A DNA stretch of 64,000 nucleotides. Origin: Cycas panzhihuaensis (Eukaryota; Cycadophyta). The position numbers were made by a program, and so were the translations under genes. The stretch covers positions 107,205,741 to 107,269,740 of the forward strand of contig CM041465.1 of the NCBI GenBank assembly GCA_023213395.1. Direction: 5' to 3'. Within the stretch, counting starts at the first letter, position 1. Every line of letters begins with the position of its first letter. This document shows positions 45,542 through 60,250 of this stretch, piece by piece. The notes beneath the pieces are model-generated. The model was not told the DNA's origin. It ran no database searches and saw nothing but the letters and a program-made list of their open reading frames with translations.

Positions 45542-46700
45542 TCATGTGTAGAATTTTTTGAGGAATTTCCTGTTAACAGCTTTCTCAAACTCAAGGCCCT
45601 CCAAGGTGGCAATCCTATAGGCATCGTTATTGAGGCTCTCGAGAATGACAAAGGGACCAATCCATTTGGGTCTGAATTTAGTCAAGCAGTCGTGGAGATA
45701 CTCCAATTTGAGGACATGGTCCTCATGATACAAAGGATGAGAATGAAGGTGTTTATCATAGGTCCTTTGCGAGCAGGCCTTGGATGTGAGGTTAGCCTAG
45801 TAAGTAGCTAAACGTCTCTCATCTAAGGCCTCGAGATCCAAGAGGCGAGCTTGACGGATCGACTCCTCATCGATGAGACCTCGAAGGGAAACTCATAAAG
45901 AGGGAATCTCCACTTCCAACAAGAGCACTACCTCAGCCCCGTAAACTAGGGAGAATGGAGTCATTCCTGTAGTAGCACAGATAGAGGTACGATAAGCCCA
46001 CAGGGTGGAAGGGAGCTGAAGGTACCAATCTTTTTGAGATTGAGCAACAGTTTTCTTTAAGATGTTAACAAGAGTCTTGTTGAACGACTTAACTTGACCA
46101 TTTGCCTAGGGGTAATAAGGGGAGGAAATTTTGTGAGAGAATTTAAATTTCTTACAAAGGTCATCCATCTCCTTATTACAAAAAGGAGTTCCATTATCTG
46201 TGATCAAGATGTCAAGAATCCCAAAACGACAAATAATGTATTGGTAGATGAAAGTAGCTATCATCTTGCCAGGGGTGGTAATCAGAGGAATGGCTTCCAC
46301 CCATTTAGTAAAGTACTATGTGGTAGTTAAGATGAACTTGTGCTACAATGAAGAGGGCGACGATATAGCCTCGATGAGGTTTAGACCCCATTGAGCGAAG
46401 GGCCATGGAGATATGATAGGATGAAGAGCCTCGGAAGGTACGTGGGAGATGTTGGCATGTTCTTGCCATCGCTGACATCTCAAAGCATAGGCATGGGCAT
46501 CCTTGAAGAGGTACGACCAATAGTAGCCCATATGGAGGATCCTCTGGGCCATGGATTGGCGCCTAAAGTGGCCCCTACAAATGCCATGGTGGCATTTGTG
46601 GAGTATCTGGTCCGCTTCATCAGTGGTGACATAACAGAGGAGAAACCCATCGAAAGACCTCTTGTACAACACTTCGTCCATGAGGAAGTATTGCCTAGCA
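45542..46700 (-). pseudogene. integrase of copy C
   Basis: The H2C2 zinc segment reads ADQILHKCHHGICRGHF (about 46625-46575). The core shows LITDNGTPFCNKEMDDL (second Asp kept). At the first catalytic position there is a TAG stop (TTT-x-YFTKWVEA), and the catalytic Glu position reads Lys (GQVKSFNK; codon 46090-46088), as in copy B. The C-terminal GPF module (FRPKWIGPFVI, NRKFLKKFYT) ends at the stop 45544-45542. A TAG interrupts YYP-x-ANG just before the Lys site. Confidence 0.87.
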
Positions 46701-46889
46701 GAGGTTCAGATGTGAGATCTAACCTTATTACTGGCTTCAGGGAGGTACTACTACTATGTGAGGTATCGCACGATGTCATCATACCACTTGTTATCAATAA
46801 GTGGGTGGGAAGAAGTGCCTTGAATGGCCACGATAAACTCATCAGGGAGAGAATCGTCAGTAGGGGCATCAAGCAAGTTAGGAATGGGG

Positions 46890-47284
46890 GCATCTGTGAG
46901 TTGTTCAACTACTACCATCCCTTTCTTTGATTTCTAGTTAACGATATGGAGATCAAACTCCTAAAGAAGGATGGCCTAATGACTAGCCCTACCTGTCAGG
47001 TCTGAGTGAGTGAGTAGATACCACAAGGGATCAGATTGGATGATCATCTTGGTAGTGTTATCAAGCAAGTAGTGCCTAAACTTCTTGGTTATATGAACTA
47101 AGGAGGGGTATTCCTTCTCGGCTGGAGAGTAGTTGAGTTCAGCATCCACAAGGGTATGGCTGATAAAGTATATGGCTCTCTCGACTCCTGAATCATCTTC
47201 CTGAGCCAGCATGGCACCTAGAGACTCATCGGTTACCGAGGTATAGAGAATGAAGGGCCTATCAAAGTAAGGGGGTGCCGACAT
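46890..47284 (-). pseudogene. RT-linked RNase H of copy C
   Basis: FILYTSVTDESLGAMLAQ, then ELNYSPAEKEY, then MIIQSDPLWYLL carry the Asp, Glu and Asp of the active site. The open frame is 102 codons and then breaks. It is the ordinary RNase H of pol, distinct from the second RNase H at 41031-41518. Confidence 0.85.
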
Positions 47285-48250
47285 TAGAGCAGACGTAAGG
47301 GCTTCCTTAAGTCCTTCAAAGGCTTATTGGGTCTTATCAGACCAAACAAATAGGACTCCTTTCTTCAATAGGTTGGTCAAGAGTTTGGCGTTCACGGCAA
47401 AGTCTACCAGGAAATGCCTAAGGAAACTAAGTCTACCTAGAAGTAACTTGATCTGTCACTAAGTTCTAGGAGGTAGCATGTCAAGGATTACCTTGACTTT
47501 ATCAGGGTCAATCTGAATTCCTCGCTTTGACACAAGGAACCTAAGGAGTTTGCCAGAAGTGATGGCAAATACACATTTGAATGGGTTTAAACTTATGTGG
47601 TACTTGCGACACCATGTGAAGATGGCCCGTAAGTCCAAAGGATGATGGGCTCTGACACACGAGAGACCCATCATGTCATCCATAAAGATCTCCAACGTGT
47701 TGTCAATAAGGTCATGGAAGATAAAATGCATTGCCCTTTGGTAAGTAGCACTTACATTTTTAAGGCTAAAGGGTATTGCCTTGTAGGCAAAGGGACCCCA
47801 CGGGGTGGTGAAGGCCATCTTGTGGCGGTCTTCAGGAGACATTTGAATCTGGTTGTAGCCAAAGAAGCCATCCATCAAGGACATGACTTCAAACCTGGTA
47901 GTTCGATCAGTAATCTGATCGATGAAAGGGAGTGGAAAGTTATCTTTAGGACATGCCTTGTTGATATTATGAAAATCAATGTATATCCAGATGGTCCCAT
48001 TCTTTTTAGCAATGGGAACGATGTTGGACACCCATTTAGGATAGTCGATAAGAGTAATGAGTCTAGCATCCAAAAGTTTCTTAACCTCCATTTTGACGGT
48101 GGTTGAGAGTTTAGGATAGAGAGGACATTATTTCTGGCACATACGGTAGGTGCCAGGAATGGTAGTGAGATTGTGGTTGACAATGGAGGGGTCAATCCCC
48201 TTCATGTCAGAGTAATCCTATGCAAAGACATCCTGAAACTCTTAGAACAA
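47285..48250 (-). pseudogene. reverse transcriptase of copy C
   Basis: The best-preserved RT in the window, with one open stretch of 210 codons (48091-47459). It shows YPKWVSNIVPIAKKNG, then INKACPKDNFPLPFIDQ, then SLMDGFFGYNQIQMSPED, FAYKAIPFSLKN and the catalytic IFMDDMMGLS. FIDQITDRTTRFEVM is the segment missing from copy B. The N-terminal part (DYSDMKGIDPSIVNHNL) lies upstream with stops. Confidence 0.88.
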
Positions 48251-49942
48251 AAGGGAATATTCCCTTATCTTATTAGGAGAGCATTTCGCCCCTACCTTAA
48301 TGATCTTACCTGGGGCAAGGACTATGTCCTGGGTCACCCTGATGCACATCGCATTCCCCTCCTCAAAATGGAGAGGGGCAAGGTTAATAGGAAGAGATGG
48401 AACAAGGGATGGAATTGGGTCAACGAGTGTGGACCCAATCACCAAGACCTTCTGGTGGCCAAGCCTATGGTGACTAGAAGGAAGGTTGGGCATGGAGCCT
48501 ACTAAATACTCAAGTAAAGCCTCATCATCTTCGAAGTAATCCACCTCGTGGATGACCTTACTTCGAATAGATGAGATGCTAGAGGAAGTGGGAGTGATGG
48601 GACCACAATGGTCAAAAGGCTACCCAACATCCCCAAAAGACTCTAAGAGAGAGTCAGGAAGGGGCTCCTCAGAAGGAGCAAAACAAAGTTCCTCGAGGCC
48701 ATCACCTGCAGGGGGTGATGGAGAGGAAGAATCAAGGACCTATGGGTTCATGTGTGTAATGACATATGACACGAAGGGATGACTAGTCTCTCCAACAAGA
48801 GGAGTTCTAGGTTGGGATCTAGAGTAAGAAGGGTGCCTCTTACTAGTGTAGAGAAAGGAGACAGGATAAGGAAAGTCCTCATCCTTGCCATGGGACTTAT
48901 CATTGCTAAACAAGGTAAGGTACCTATAGCTCCCGATACCAATAGGAGAAGAGTGAGTAAGGTTAGAGGAAGAAGATATAGGATCTTCTTTAAGATGGGT
49001 CGAATCGAGTATGCCGATGGAGCAAGCTGAGGCATGAGTAGAAGGGACTTTGTCCCCCTTCATATGGCCATGGCTTTCTTGGTTGGTAGGATGAGTTTGT
49101 TTAATAGGTAGGCGTTCGTGGGAAATAACCCTCATTTTTCCATCGTGGACGAACTTAAGTTACCTCTAGCGGGTCGAACACATGGCTCCCATCTGATCAA
49201 GCCATGGTCGACCCAAGAGAAGATTGTAGTTGACGTCTACGTCGAGGACTACAATGTCGGTAAGGATAGTCTTTCCCTTGAGAGTGAGTGGGATCGAAAT
49301 AGATCCTAATGGAGTCTTTTCGCTACCGTCATAACCTTGGCATTACCATGGAACAGGTTCCAAGATGGAAATACCAAGCTCTTGCATAACGCATAAGGGC
49401 ATAGCATTAAGGGAGGAACCATTATTGACAACGGTCCTTCGTAAGGTACAGTCTGGTGTGTCAATAGTGATGGTGAAAGGGAAGTTCCATTAGCATTCCC
49501 TTTCATAAGTGGGGGGAAGGTCTTTAGGGTCAAAGGAAATAATAGGCTCATGGCTTTGGGTAATACCCAAAGCGTGAATGGGCATGTCACCCAACCCTAA
49601 AGCTTCCAAAAGGAGTGTCCATTGTTTAGGATAACTTTTCAAGATGTCCATGATAGACATCCCGATGGCCATGGTAAAAAGCTCGTCGACGACAGAAAAG
49701 GCCTTCCGCTTCATTATGAGTTGAGGAAGGGCTCTCCTGAAATCATAGTCACCTAGACAAATGGGAATAGTCTTAGGAAGTAACGAGACTTTCGAAAGGG
49801 AGGTTTCTGGAGGAGGATCAGAGTGTGGAGCAGAAGAAGAGGCACTGACTGCCTCTTTAGTGGCTTGAGACTGAGTTAAGGCATATAAGGGGGTGGCCTC
49901 AAGCATTTGGATCACCTTCTTTCCCTTATTCTGGGACCACAA
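48251..49942 (-). pseudogene. protease and linker of copy C
   Basis: The protease motif VNNGSSLNAMP lies near 49430-49400, with the catalytic Asp replaced by Asn as in copy B, followed by a second segment with VNYNLLLGRPW. The long acidic linker runs to about 48540 and then MDYFEDDEALLEYL precedes the RT. TAA at 49162-49160 is shared with copy B. Confidence 0.83.
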
Positions 49943-52152
49943 AGGTGCGAGAGTATGATAGTCAGGGGAACGCGAGGAAGAAGATGAATCCCGGGCACCC
50001 TTCCCTTTATTGCGTGAAGATGAGGATTCAGAGATCTTCCCCGGTTCTGGTTATTTTTGGGTTGAGCATTATGATCATGCTCCCCATACTTGGGGAAGAG
50101 ATCCTTGTGGATCGGTTAGTCTAGGTTAGGCCTTGAGGCCTGTTTAGAAGATGAGTCACATTATGGGGCATCCCTAGGATGTTGAGCCCTACAACATGAG
50201 TTGTCATGGAAACACTCCCCATGAATAGAATACCACTTCTTCTCAAGTGAGGAATCTAGCTTCTTAGCTTAAGAGGATTGGGTGTTACCACCCTTAGGGA
50301 GACCATCTTGAGTATCTTATTGGATTTGTTTATTGAAAATGGGTGATGAAGGAGCTTGCAGTTTAAGTTCTTTCATCATACGTTCAGATGAACGTATAGC
50401 AGAAGTGAGTGGGTCTAGGGTCTTCTCAGTCAGATGAGAAGAGGACCTAGTGGATTATTGTAGTTTGGTTTCTTTGGTTTGGGGTGGTACCTCATGGTGT
50501 TGTGAGGGCTTGAGAGGCTTTTTGAGTCTAGCCTAGATCTCAATAGCCTCAAGCGCTAAGCACTTTGCGATGGGGGAATCACATGTGGTTGCCCCCATCT
50601 TAAGGACTTCCACATGGACTTCTGGATGAAGTGCATTAATGAAGAAATCCCTCTTCAATTCCTCAGGCAAAGTAGCCTTAGTGGAATGAAGGAGGTCATG
50701 AAATTGCCACACAAAGTCACGATTCATCTCATGGTGACCTTGTTTAAGCGAAAGAAGGGATTTCATTCCACTTTCGAATGAACAACCCACATCAAAATAG
50801 TTGATGAATTTATCCACAAGTTGCTGAAACGTGAAAATGAAATGGGCTAGTAGGCAATAAAACTATTTAAGGGCATCGCCTTGTAAGGAATGCAGAAATA
50901 ATTTCATTTTCATTAGTATGTGATCATAGGTCCAGTAATCTATGCACGCCATAGAGAAACTACAAATGTGCTCTACTAGATCCTATGATGAAGTTCCATT
51001 GAACTTAGGAACTTCGGGGGGATGAGGTGGTAAGTTGGTTCTTAAAGCCTTAACAAATAAGGGTATCGATCTATAATCCATGAAGGGACGTGCCCTCGCC
51101 TAGACCATAGGATCGATGAATGATGTGGAAGGTAATGGATAAGGAATGGATGGGGGTGGTAGGCCTATCCCTCCTTAAGGAAATATCCCTTATTGAAAAG
51201 GGACTTGAGGGTAAGTGCTTTGAAAGGAAGTTGGGTTTCCTTGAAAAGGCATAGCATAAGGAGCTATGCAGGATGGAGGAAAGGAAGGGTGTGGAACTAG
51301 GTTTTATCCATATGGGCTGCCTGTGGGTGGCACAACCCCATATGGATGTAACGGGTCCACCCTATAAGCTGGAATATGGTTCCCTTTACCGTGCCCCCAA
51401 GGCTAAGAAGTATAGCCTAGGGGTACGTAAAGAGAAGGGCCATTAGGTTGGTTTTGAGTATACATAGAAATAGACCCACATGACTAGTAGTAGGGGTATT
51501 AGTAGGACCTCTAGGCCTACTAGGAAATGCATACGCCACATTAGGAAGTGGCATGTTAGCTTGACTAGGAAAAGGTATGTTAACCCCAAGTTGGGAGAAA
51601 GGCATACTACGAGAGGGTCCCAAAGAGTTAGGACCATGATGAGGAATAGAAGGTGTAATAGACATCCCAAAGATAGACTTAGAGATAGAGCGAGACAAAT
51701 GTGTAGGCACAAAGAGATTACTTATTATGGGAGGTGTAGATGCGGATGAAAATGATAGGACATCTGCAGATGAGGAGGATGCCCCACTACACAAGACATC
51801 TTCAAACAATCTCAGATGTAATTGAAGACGAGCAACATGAAAGCACTTGCTAAGGGCTTCAACCATATCAGAAGGAGGGGTATCTACGCGATCATAAGAG
51901 GTAGACAGAACCGAATGAAGTAGACCCCTTAGGGTACTCCTCATAAGAATCACCAACTGGGTGGTGGATCTCGAGAGGAGATGGATCCTCTACTCTATGA
52001 GTAGAGGGATGGGCATCAAATGGGTGATGTTGATCACCCAGATAGTAAATAGGATCATCACCCTCTCAGGTGGATCCTAGAATGGATGTGGGGAACTCAG
52101 GAGCTCCCAAAGTAAAAGCATGATAAGCCCAATCTAAAGGGTATCCTTCCAT
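49943..52152 (-). pseudogene. gag: gag of copy C
   Basis: Start ATG 52152-52150 (MEGYPLDWAY), then a Ser/Pro-rich region with SSSSADVLSFSSAS. The capsid domain is well preserved at 50880-50533: FINYFDVGCSFESGMKSL, LKQGHHEMNRDFVWQF, LPEELKRDFFINALHPE and LALEAIEI, followed by a TAG shared with copy B (50535-50533). A TAA at 50457-50455 is shared with both A and B. The Cys/His cluster (HGECFHDNSCC type) lies near 50200-50250. Confidence 0.86.
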
Positions 52153-52398
52153 TATCGAATCAGAATCTGACGATGAAAGGAGATGATATGTAGGTTCTTC
52201 TAATAATGGAGGCAAACCACGTAGGTGACATGAGAAACATCGTATACAAAACTTACTAAAGTGTTAGAAGAGGAAAGAGAAATGCAAAGTATGTGTTGGG
52301 GGCTGCCCAATAAAAGAGGTAAGTGGAGAGGACCACTAAAAGGTAGCAGTACCAACAAGAAGGGATAGGAACTAACTCCCTTACTGGTAAGTCCCTAG
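52153..52398. other. 5' leader of copy C with deleted PBS
   Basis: Directly inside the 5' LTR the minus strand reads CTAGGGACTTACC where copy B reads CTGGTGACCATACTGGGGACTT. About 12 bp between two CTGG repeats are gone, so the PBS is destroyed. Confidence 0.65.
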
Positions 52399-55458
<3,060 letters not shown>

Positions 55459-55463
55459 AACCT
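55459..55463. repeat. target-site duplication of copy C, right
   Basis: AACCT, identical to 37899-37903; copia-2 resumes after it. Confidence 0.85.
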
Positions 55464-56280
55464 TACCGATGACAAAAGAATAATAATCCAACATGCTAGT
55501 CTAACTTCAATTGTAGACACCAATAACTCCAATTATCCTATTTCATATGAATAAGTGAAGTATGATCTATGATGGAGAGCTATAATGGAGAAAGAGTATA
55601 GCTCAATCATAAAGAATTCCACATGGGATTTAGTTCCCTTACCTCCAAAGAAGAACCTAGTTGGATGCAAGTGGGTCTGCAAGACAAAGTTCTACTTTGA
55701 TGAAGAAGTGGATAAGTATATGTCAAGCTTGTTTCTCAAGGGTTTAAATAAAGGAAGGAATTGATTATAAGGAGATATTTTCACCAATCTCCAAGATAAT
55801 GATGGTCTATTTGATCATTTCCTTAATAGTTGCATATGGTTGGGAGTTATACTAGATGAACATTAAGTCTACATTTTTTAATGGAGAATCTAAAGGAGCA
55901 AATTTATATGTTGTATCCTCTGGGATTCATTAAGAAAGGCCAAGAAATAGAATATTAAGGACTTAATGTTGGTTCAAAAGAAGTTATATGGTTGCAAGGT
56001 CTCTTAGAAGTTCTTAAAGTATCAAATGGTAACCCAATTATTTTTATTAATAATTAGAGTACCATTTACTTGTATAATTAGAGTTTCATACTCGTATAAA
56101 GCACATTGAGATACAATATCACCACATCTATCAACAGATCAAGTCAATGAAGTTGTTGGTCAACTATTATCCAACTAAATATTAGCTGGCAGACATTTTT
56201 ACTAAAGTATTTATTAAAGATGAATTTATAAAGATATGCACTAGATTGGGACTCATAGAACTTATCCTTGAGTGAGGATG
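55464..56280 (+). pseudogene. copia-2 RT and RNase H remnants
   Basis: RT N-terminus: SLVPLPPKKNLVGCKWVCKTKF-like sequence at 55630-55700, then SQGF and KEIDYKEIFSPISKI near 55730-55800. The central RT with the YVDD box is missing. An RNase H tail follows: KKLYGCKVS near 55980, INN-x-STIYLYN near 56050, and the copia C-terminal LDWDS-like end near 56250. Frameshifts and stops throughout. It continues the pol frame cut at 37903. Confidence 0.75.
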
Positions 56281-56357
56281 TATTGACAAGGATAAAGAAA
56301 AATAATAGTCAAAGCCTTCATGATATCTAAACTACTATAGGATCTCTACATTCATAT

Positions 56358-56367
56358 TAAGGGGGGA
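56358..56367 (+). promoter_or_regulatory. polypurine tract of copia-2
   Basis: TAAGGGGGGA immediately before the LTR start TGTTAGCATGG. Confidence 0.75.
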
Positions 56368-56709
56368 TGTTAGCATGGTAGTTAATTATTAAGCCACTTG
56401 TTAATATTAATGTAGTGGCTTAATTATGTAATTAATAACAAGTTATGAGTTATATGAAGAGTTATAACTTTTAATGGTTGACACCTCTTCATGGATTATA
56501 AATATCCTAGAGTCTATTGTATATTTATATTAATCAATTTGGAATCAATATGATTGATAGATCTTTATGGCATGTTTTTTCTTTAAAGGGTTTCCCACAT
56601 ATATCTTGTGTAGTATGCAATTGTTCTATGTTTATATTGTTTGCTTGTTGAGTATGGTAAAGATTTCATAGAGTGTAAATATGTATACATTCATTCATAT
56701 TTCTTAACA
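56368..56709 (+). repeat. 3' LTR of copia-2
   Basis: TGTTAG...TTAACA, 342 bp, with TGTTA/TAACA terminal repeats. It contains TTATAAATA-type promoter sequence near 56497. The 5' LTR is not present in the window. Confidence 0.65.
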
Positions 56710-56759
56710 CTTCTTTACTCTTTTTCTTAGATTTAACTTGGAATATAGATAATAATTGA

Positions 56760-58110
56760 TTATATTTTTGTATTTAACACATAGTTAGAAAAATATCTAT
56801 CTTCCTTTCAAAAGGGGATTAAGGATTTATTAAGACCTTTTACGTTAGTTCCTCCTTTATCATGTCTATTCTTCTATCTTGCTCTAGATCCCTTAGGTAA
56901 TGTACCACAATTGATTTCAACTATTGTTTCATCTTATATAGCCTTTTCTTAGAACTTGGTTTCTTTTGGTTTAAGGGCCTCTTGAATAATTCTTAGATCA
57001 TTATTTGTAGTAGCTAAAATAAAAGAAGTATAATGAAATTCTTTAGGAGTATCCTATTGGGCTATCTTCTATATTGAGTTAATATCCTTAAAGTGGGAGT
57101 ATCCTGAGGTTGATCCACCTCCTCAACTAGTTCATTCACCTCAGTTGATTCATATTCTAGTGCAAAATTTTTATCTTGAGTTTTGAATTTCATCTCTCTA
57201 AAGCCATGCTCCTTCTTTGGTTTTTCTTCTTGATTTAGAGACTTGAACTCTTTTATAAAGTCCATATCATGGCTATATATAACTTTAAGTGTTTTAGGGT
57301 TATAAAGCTTGTAACCCTTTATCTCATCACTAAAGCTAATAAAAAGACTTCTATGCCTAAAAATCTTTTGTAGGCTAGGAATATGCATAAGAGCTTCACA
57401 ACTAAAGACTCTAAGATGATTAAGAGATGATTTCTTATTAGACCATACCTCCTTAGGTGTATTATTAACTAATGTATATGATGTTGATCTATATATTAGG
57501 TAGCTTGTAATTTTCATTATCTTAGCTAAAAATTTATTTTCTAAGCTAATAACACTAAGCATACTGCTCAATCTCTTTAATAAGGTTATACTCATCTATT
57601 CTATAGCTCCATTCTATTGTGGTGTATAAGATATGAATTTCTACTATCCTATTCCATATTTCTTATAAGACCACTAAAATATATTTGAGTAAAACTTGCC
57701 TCGATTATCAATTTTCAACACCTTGGTCTTCTCGTATATTTGATTCTCCACCAAGGACTTAAATTCTTTGAATTTATTAAAAACTCCAAGTTTCTATTTG
57801 AAAAGGTGAACCCATGTCTTTCTTGAAAACTTATTTATAAAAATGATTAAATATTTAGACCTACCCAAAGTAGGTACATTAACTAATCTAAACACATCAT
57901 TGTGTATTAGTTGCAAAACCCCTTTTACTACTTTTTTATTAAAGAGAAACCTTATTTGATTCTATTTGATATAAGAAAGTTGCTCATAGAAATCAAAATT
58001 AAAGGAGCAATAAATTCTAGACATACCTCTTATTATACCTTTAGAGAATAAATTATAGAGGATTCATTCTTTAATATAGCTTAATCTTTGATGCCATAAC
58101 ATATTATTTA
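56760..58110 (-). pseudogene. copia-3: pol fragment (integrase and start of RT)
   Basis: A separate Ty1/copia remnant on the minus strand. Pre-integrase lies near 58100-58010 (LWHQRLSYIKE), the integrase core at 57900-57600 with LKIDNRGKF and YTPQ-x-NGAIE, and the C-terminal integrase in an open stretch of 177 codons (57595-57062) with NTPKEVWSNKKSSLNHLRVFS-type sequence and GYKLYNPKTLKVIYSHDM. A trace of the RT start (LPKGSRA) lies near 56860. No LTRs are recognised. It differs in sequence from copia-1 and copia-2. Confidence 0.8.
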
Positions 58111-58127
58111 TAATTGGGTATGACAAA

Positions 58128-58560
58128 CCATCACACCAAAACCTTTAGATGTTAGTAGAGAGAATTCTTCACTAAGTAGACCATGACTTACACTATAAGT
58201 TGAATAGTGTAGCCCCATTTAGCCTTGCTTTCACTAGAGTTTGGATACCCTAAGGATCCTAAACTACCCTTATAAGCAATATTGCTTCCAAAGGGATTCA
58301 AACCTAACTCTTGGTTCTGATACTAATGAAAAATCATCGTACCAAACCCTTAAGGACTTAATGGAGAGGATTTCTCACCAAGTAGACAATGACTTCCCCT
58401 ATAAACTAAATGGTCTAGCTCTGCTTAGGCCCACTTTCATTGGTATTTGGACACCCTAATGACCCCAACCAATGATATTCATATGAATCGATGGCGTTTA
58501 TATGCATTACCTTATGACCCTCATGAGTGATGTTGCCTCCAAAGGGATTTAAAGATGAAA
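58128..58560. repeat. imperfect tandem duplication with a PBS-like motif
   Basis: Two units (about 58128-58330 and 58338-58560) share CCTTAAG-like starts, CTAAGTAGACCATGACTT and TTGCTTCCAAAGGGATT with many changes. On the minus strand TTAGTATCAGAACCA (about 58314-58328) resembles a tRNA-iMet PBS and is followed by a tRNA T-loop-like GGTTTGAATCCC. Confidence 0.55.
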
Positions 58561-58696
58561 TAAAGGATAACCCAATGCCTATGATATTTTGGTCTTAGTT
58601 GGTGGAGTATTGAAGACACATGAGAAAATATGTACTCTAGACTTTGAACAATAAGATTACAATACTTTGTGGGTGAAGTATTCTTTAAAGGAGGGA

Positions 58697-59053
58697 TGGG
58701 TTATAACAATCCTAATCTATCAAGGAGAAGTTGGCATTTTATTAATATTATTAAAAGTTAATATTATTACTATTATTAGGGAGTTGGCATTTTAAAATTA
58801 ATATGGAGTTATTTTTTATATTAAGAAGTTGATATTTTATTATTAATATTATTATTAAAGTCATTTTTTTAATAGGGAACCATATTGGCACTTATAAATA
58901 GGGGAAACCTCAATTTTATTATATAATTTTTATTGTTTAGGTTAATCTTAATTTTATTTGGCACTTAGTATCTAGGATAAATTGCTTATTCATATTTCAC
59001 TTAAGCTTTCTTTTATGTTTGAAGAAGCATACCTAATTTAGGACCACTTTAAG
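58697..59053 (+). repeat. possible decayed LTR
   Basis: Preceded by a purine tract (AAAGGAGGGA), begins TGGGTTATAACAATCC and is followed by TGGTGTTAGAGT, which resembles the tRNA-iMet PBS TGGTATCAGAGC with three transitions. Three degenerate GTTGGCATTTTA/GTTGATATTTTA units lie at 58729-58860. No partner LTR was found. Confidence 0.3.
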
Positions 59054-59065
59054 TGGTGTTAGAGT

Positions 59066-59619
59066 TTCATTTTTTATCTATCAAAGATCTGCATTTTTAA
59101 GAGTATAAATGAAAACATTTAAAAAAAATAATCGTGAATTTGAGTTAACCGAACTCATTTTAAAAACTTTGAGTGGTTATGCTATAGGTTTTGGAGCGAA
59201 TTTACAAAAATTATAAGGTATTTAATTTTGGTTGATTGTTCATTAGTGTCGTTAAGACCTAAATTTATTATTGTAACTTCCAATGGCTATAACTTTATCT
59301 ATAGGTATTGGATTGACCTCAAAATTTTTTTGAGTCTATGCATCTCAATGTCTACTTTTTATTGGAAGTGATCTTAGGTCTATCAAATGTTAGAGTAAAA
59401 AATTATCAACATTTTAGTAATAGATATTGTTATACTTTCTAAATACCCTAATTGTAAACCACATTAAAAGTGCCATAACTTTTTCTATAGGTGCCAGAAT
59501 TTGATTTTGTTTAAAGCATTAAAATTCAGATTTAGAGGACATAATTTTTAGATATTATTTAATGTATTTTAAAATTGATTTAATATAGTAATTATTATTT
59601 ATAGTTTATATTTAAAGAT
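59066..59619. other. AT-rich stretch without a gene
   Basis: No coding signal; could be the leader between the PBS-like site and the gag-like remnant. Confidence 0.4.
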
Positions 59620-60250
59620 GGAGATGGATATTCCTATTTTTATTAAAAATAGAGGAGTACAACCTATAGAGTGGCTAGATAAGGTAAGAAAGGGCTTTAA
59701 TATTTATCCATACATGGAAAGAAGTCTATTTTCCTTATATATTTAGGAATATATGGGTTAATAGGCATAAGAGTGGGCCATTGGTGAACTTTTAGGATAT
59801 TGTCCTACTTGGGAATACTTTTCCAAAGGTTTTATCATAAGCTCTAATGAAAGAATTACAAGATGGTGGTGTGAATATTGGAGAGGCTACACAAATGAAT
59901 AATTTATAAACTTCAAGAATAAATGCCAAATAAAGACATCAGAAAATACCATCAAGAAGCATTTTAGGAAATCTTAGCCAAATAAAAAGCTCTTCTAGAG
60001 AGTATAAAATATTCCACAAGGAAAATGAAAGAAATAACCTATTAAATAGAAAAATAATCTAATGAGGTGCTTATCAAAGAGTAACATGAAGAAAAGATAA
60101 GTAGCATGCACAAAGAATTGGGTGATTAACTTGAAGAACAATCTAGTGAGAAGCCTATTCATGAGTAATACAATAAAGTAATAAATGAATTGCATAGATT
60201 AAGCAAGGAAATACTTGTTATTAAGTGGCTCGAGAGAAAATTTAAGATGT
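59620..60250 (+). pseudogene. possible gag-like remnant
   Basis: The frame starting MEMDIPIFIKNRG continues VQPIEWLDKVRKGFNIYPYMERSLF. This resembles the first helices of Ty3/gypsy gag proteins (a Pro-x-x-Trp-Leu pattern before a 'VEK-F' helix). Stops follow at short intervals, and later text is Lys/Asn-rich. It lies 0.55 kb after the PBS-like motif, a normal leader distance. The evidence is thin and I cannot exclude chance. Confidence 0.3.
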
